NCBI RefSeq assembly: GCF_904846645.1
Contig: NZ_CAJHBO010000007.1
Span: 62,001 to 126,000, forward strand
Source: Psychrobacter sp. Pi2-1
GTDB taxonomy: Bacteria; Pseudomonadota; Gammaproteobacteria; Pseudomonadales; Moraxellaceae
Direction: 5' to 3'
Length of the DNA: 64,000 nt
Below the pieces are notes generated by a model. It saw nothing but the letters and a program-made list of their open reading frames with translations. It was not told the DNA's origin and ran no database searches. Positions 61,131 to 64,000 of this stretch are shown here, piece after piece (position 1 is the stretch's first letter; every line of letters begins with the position of its first letter). The position numbers were made by a program, and so were the translations under genes.

Positions 61131-64000
61131 TTACAACGCCTTTAACTGCTCCATCTGCGCCGTCATCGCCGTCAGCTGCCCTTCTAGCTCAGCCAGTTTT
61201 GCCTTCTCAGCATCGACCACTTCCGCAGGTGCTTTACTCACAAAGCCTTCATTACCTAGCTTACGCGCGATACCATCGGCTTGCTTTTGTAGCTTTTCAT
61301 GCGCTTTGCCCAGACGTGCCAGCTCAGCCGTAGGATCGATCAGACCTTTCATCGGTACGAGCACACGCAGCTGACCGACCATGCTTGATGATGACAATGG
61401 CACTTCATCGCCTTCTTTGACAATCTCCAAGCTCTCGACTTTGGCAAGCGCTTTGAACTGGTTTTTGATACGAGATAGACGCTCTTCTTCATCGGCAGAG
61501 ACGTTTTGTAGTAGCACTGGCAGACGTACCGCGTTACCCAGTTTCATCTCACCACGGATGTTACGGACGCTCGCGATTAGCTCTTGTAGCCACACCATAT
61601 CCGCTTCGGTCTGCTCACTGATTTGGCTGTCATCGGTCTGTGGATAGTCAGCGATCACGATGCTGTCGGTGTTTTTACGATCCAATAGCGGCGCGATGGT
61701 CTGCCAGATTTGCTCAGTCAGATACGGCATGATTGGATGAGTGAAACGTAGCGCAGTCTCTAGCACGTGCAGCAGCACATAGCGGATTTGCGCTTTACGC
61801 TCGTCAGACACCGAGTCATCGTTTAGGCTGGCTTTGGCAAGCTCAACGTACCAGTCACAGTACTCGTTCCAAATGAACTCATAGATATCTTGGCTGACCA
61901 TATCGAGACGATACTGAGCGAAATGTTGATGAATGTCTTTGATGCTAGAGTTCAAACGGCTCATGATCCACTTTTCTGGCAATTCCCAAACGTCAGGATT
62001 CGCCGTTTGGTCGATAGGCTTGGCACTGCCTTCACCATCGACACAGTTCATCAGTACAAAACGGCTGGCGTTCCAGATTTTATTACAGAAGTTACGATAG
62101 CCCTCGACACGCTTTAGATCAAAGTTGATATCGCGGCCAGTACTGGCCAATGAGGTAAAGGTAAAGCGCAGTGCATCCGTACCATACGCTGGGATGCCTT
62201 CTGGGAACTCTTTACGCGTTTGCTTTTCGATTTTGGCCGTGTCTTTTGGGTTCATCATATTGCTGGTGCGTTTTTCTACCAGTGCTTCTAGCTCAATACC
62301 GTCGATTAGATCAATCGGATCTAAGACATTACCTTTTGATTTTGACATTTTTTGACCATTGCCATCACGTACCAGACCATGCACATAGACGGTCTTAAAC
62401 GGTACTTGCGGCGTGCCATCTTCGTTTTTCACGAAGTGCATGGTCATCATGATCATGCGGGCAACCCAAAAGAAGATAATGTCAAAACCTGTCACCAATA
62501 CGCTGGTCGGGTGGAAGGTGTCCATCACGCGTGGATCGGCGTTGACGTCTGCCCAGTCAAGCGTACTGAATGTCCATAGACCAGAGCTGAACCACGTATC
62601 GAGTACGTCGTCGTCTTGGCGCAGTTTTACATCGTCGCTTAGGTTGTACTTAGTGCGTACTTCAGCTTCGTCACGGGCGACATATATTTCACCTGTCGCA
62701 TCGTCATACCATGCAGGGATACGATGTCCCCACCACAACTGACGGCTGATGCACCAATCTTGTAGATCGGTCATCCACGCCATATACATGTTTTTGTACT
62801 GCGCAGGGACGAACTCAATGCTGCCGTCTTCTACTGCGTCAATCGCAGGCTTGGCAAGCTCTTTGACCGCGACATACCACTGATCGGTCAACCATGGCTC
62901 AACGATCGTGCCGCCACGCTCAGCACGCGGAGCCTTAAGTGCGTAGTCTTCGATATCTTCTAGCCAGCCTTGCTCGCCTGCTTGCTCTACAAGGAATTTA
63001 CGCGCAGCAAAACGCTCAAGTCCTGCGTACTCACTAGGCGTAGTCTCTAATTCAGGCTCACGTGTCTGCAAATCAGGATAGACTTCCATCGCTGGCAAGA
63101 TATTGGCACGCTCATCAAGGATATTAATCAATGGCAAGCTATGACGACGACCCAGCTCGTAATCGTTAAAATCATGCGCTGGGGTGATTTTGACACAACC
63201 TGTACCGAAGTCTTTTTCGACATAATCATCAGCAACGATAGGCACGACACGGCCCGTGATTGGCAAGGTAATGGTTTTGCCGACCAAGTGTGCGTAGCGC
63301 TCATCGCTAGGATTAACTGCGACAGCCGTATCACCAAGGAGTGTTTCAGGACGTGTGGTGGCAACGACCAGATAGTTTTTACCATCTTGAGTGGTTAGCT
63401 CTGCATCCGTGAAATGATAGCGGAAATGCCACAAGCTACCTTTTTCATCATGATTTTCTACTTCTAAATCAGACAGCGCAGTTTGGAACTTAGGATCCCA
63501 GTTGACCAAACGCTTACCACGATAGATAAGTCCATCGTCAAACAGGCGTACGAACACTTCTTTTACCGCATTGGACAGACCATCATCCATGGTAAAGCGC
63601 TCACGCGACCAGTCAACCGAGCTGCCCAAACGGCGAATTTGGCTGGTGATATTGCCGCCCGACTCTTCTTTCCATTCCCATACTTTATCGATAAAGTCTG
63701 CACGCGTCATATCACGGCGCTTGATACCTTGCGCTTCCAGACGACGCTCAACAACCATTTGGGTTGCGATACCGGCATGATCCGTACCTGGTTGCCACAG
63801 CGTATTATCACCATCCATGCGGTGATAACGGGTGAGCGCATCCATAATAGCGTTGTTAAAACCGTGTCCCATGTGCAGCGAGCCTGTGACATTTGGCGGT
63901 GGCAGCGCGATAGAGAACGACTCGTCTTTGTCAAAAGTCGGCTGAAAATAACCGCTTTCTTCCCAGCCTTGATACATACCTGCTTCGACTTGTGCAGGGT
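61131..64000 (-). CDS. valS: Valyl-tRNA synthetase (partial, 5' end outside window)
   Basis: Charges tRNA-Val. The N-terminal codons extend beyond base 64000; the visible part begins [20 protein letters not shown], followed by the HIGH region [17 protein letters not shown]. The editing domain is present, with [15 protein letters not shown] and [17 protein letters not shown], then the KMSKS loop ([13 protein letters not shown]), the anticodon-binding helices, and a C-terminal coiled coil (residues after [15 protein letters not shown]). The class I catalytic sites are intact. About 955 residues are visible. The window end removes only the first few codons. Confidence 0.97.
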   Translation of the reverse strand, partial: PAQVEAGMYQGWEESGYFQPTFDKDESFSIALPPPNVTGSLHMGHGFNNAIMDALTRYHRMDGDNTLWQPGTDHAGIATQMVVERRLEAQGIKRRDMTRADFIDKVWEWKEESGGNITSQIRRLGSSVDWSRERFTMDDGLSNAVKEVFVRLFDDGLIYRGKRLVNWDPKFQTALSDLEVENHDEKGSLWHFRYHFTDAELTTQDGKNYLVVATTRPETLLGDTAVAVNPSDERYAHLVGKTITLPITGRVVPIVADDYVEKDFGTGCVKITPAHDFNDYELGRRHSLPLINILDERANILPAMEVYPDLQTREPELETTPSEYAGLERFAARKFLVEQAGEQGWLEDIEDYALKAPRAERGGTIVEPWLTDQWYVAVKELAKPAIDAVEDGSIEFVPAQYKNMYMAWMTDLQDWCISRQLWWGHRIPAWYDDATGEIYVARDEAEVRTKYNLSDDVKLRQDDDVLDTWFSSGLWTFSTLDWADVNADPRVMDTFHPTSVLVTGFDIIFFWVARMIMMTMHFVKNEDGTPQVPFKTVYVHGLVRDGNGQKMSKSKGNVLDPIDLIDGIELEALVEKRTSNMMNPKDTAKIEKQTRKEFPEGIPAYGTDALRFTFTSLASTGRDINFDLKRVEGYRNFCNKIWNASRFVLMNCVDGEGSAKPIDQTANPDVWELPEKWIMSRLNSSIKDIHQHFAQYRLDMVSQDIYEFIWNEYCDWYVELAKASLNDDSVSDERKAQIRYVLLHVLETALRFTHPIMPYLTEQIWQTIAPLLDRKNTDSIVIADYPQTDDSQISEQTEADMVWLQELIASVRNIRGEMKLGNAVRLPVLLQNVSADEEERLSRIKNQFKALAKVESLEIVKEGDEVPLSSSSMVGQLRVLVPMKGLIDPTAELARLGKAHEKLQKQADGIARKLGNEGFVSKAPAEVVDAEKAKLAELEGQLTAMTAQMEQLKAL

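Noticed and set aside
1..64000. CRISPR arrays, tRNA or rRNA genes
   Set aside because: I scanned intergenic regions by eye for regular repeat/spacer units and for the tRNA T-loop pattern and found none; a covariance-model search would be decisive.

Overview
The window looks like a chromosomal segment of a gammaproteobacterium of the Moraxellaceae, most probably Psychrobacter. This is inferred from gene content and protein style: a pilG-pilH-pilI-pilJ-pilK-chpA-chpB-chpC twitching cluster, moderate GC, a cold-shock protein, and acidic Asn/Asp/Ser-rich tails and inserts. I ran no database search. Both ends cut through genes: minD at the left and valS at the right.

Layout. 1-837: end of the minD-minE division operon. 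915-1442: a cytochrome b561. 1581-14072 (minus strand): a complete Pil-Chp chemosensory operon for type IV pili, with a 2291-residue multi-Hpt ChpA and a PilJ receptor that lacks its large periplasmic domain. 14735-19179: a solitary lipoprotein efflux adaptor followed by an OmpR-type two-component pair. The adaptor and the kinase both carry long low-complexity inserts inside conserved folds. 19436-22063: methionine importer metN-metI-metQ. 22402-23250: an aldo/keto reductase. 23351-26843 (minus): cytochrome c maturation ccmA-B-C-D-E. 27006-28967: an unrecognised protein and a YbjN-domain protein. 29039-29208: a MITE-like element. 29264-33314: histone-deacetylase-family amidohydrolase, TauE/SafE permease, CoaBC with a His-rich insert, RadC. 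33664-41013: FadE-type acyl-CoA dehydrogenase, dicarboxylate/amino-acid symporter, second TauE/SafE, NhaA. 41229-47687: DUF2799 lipoprotein, DUF2236 protein, CoA pyrophosphatase-type Nudix, an overlapping SDR/AGE-epimerase pair, Zn-ribbon Nudix. 47770-50850: PreP-like M16 peptidase. 51147-54557: tandem UspA proteins, then a LysR/YeiH divergent pair. 54845-55720: CspA and a DUF454 membrane protein. 56129-57309: a TPP riboswitch in front of a THI5/ThiY-like protein. 57419-58714: a TerD-vWA (TerF-like) protein. 58827-60911: an AT-rich gene of unknown family with a PD-(D/E)XK nuclease-like motif. 61131-end: valS.

Most genes are core housekeeping. The accessory signals are the AT-rich 58.8-60.9 kb gene, the MITE with a decayed relative at 41.87 kb, and five places where short degenerate tandem repeats (14-17 bp) sit at gene borders. 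The points I find most worth checking are the riboswitch-controlled THI5-like protein that has no signal peptide and no transporter partners, the PD-(D/E)XK-like AT-rich gene, and the His-rich CoaBC. Next are the truncated PilJ and the long inserts in the two-component kinase and its neighbouring adaptor. No tRNA, rRNA, CRISPR array, intact transposase or prophage gene was seen.
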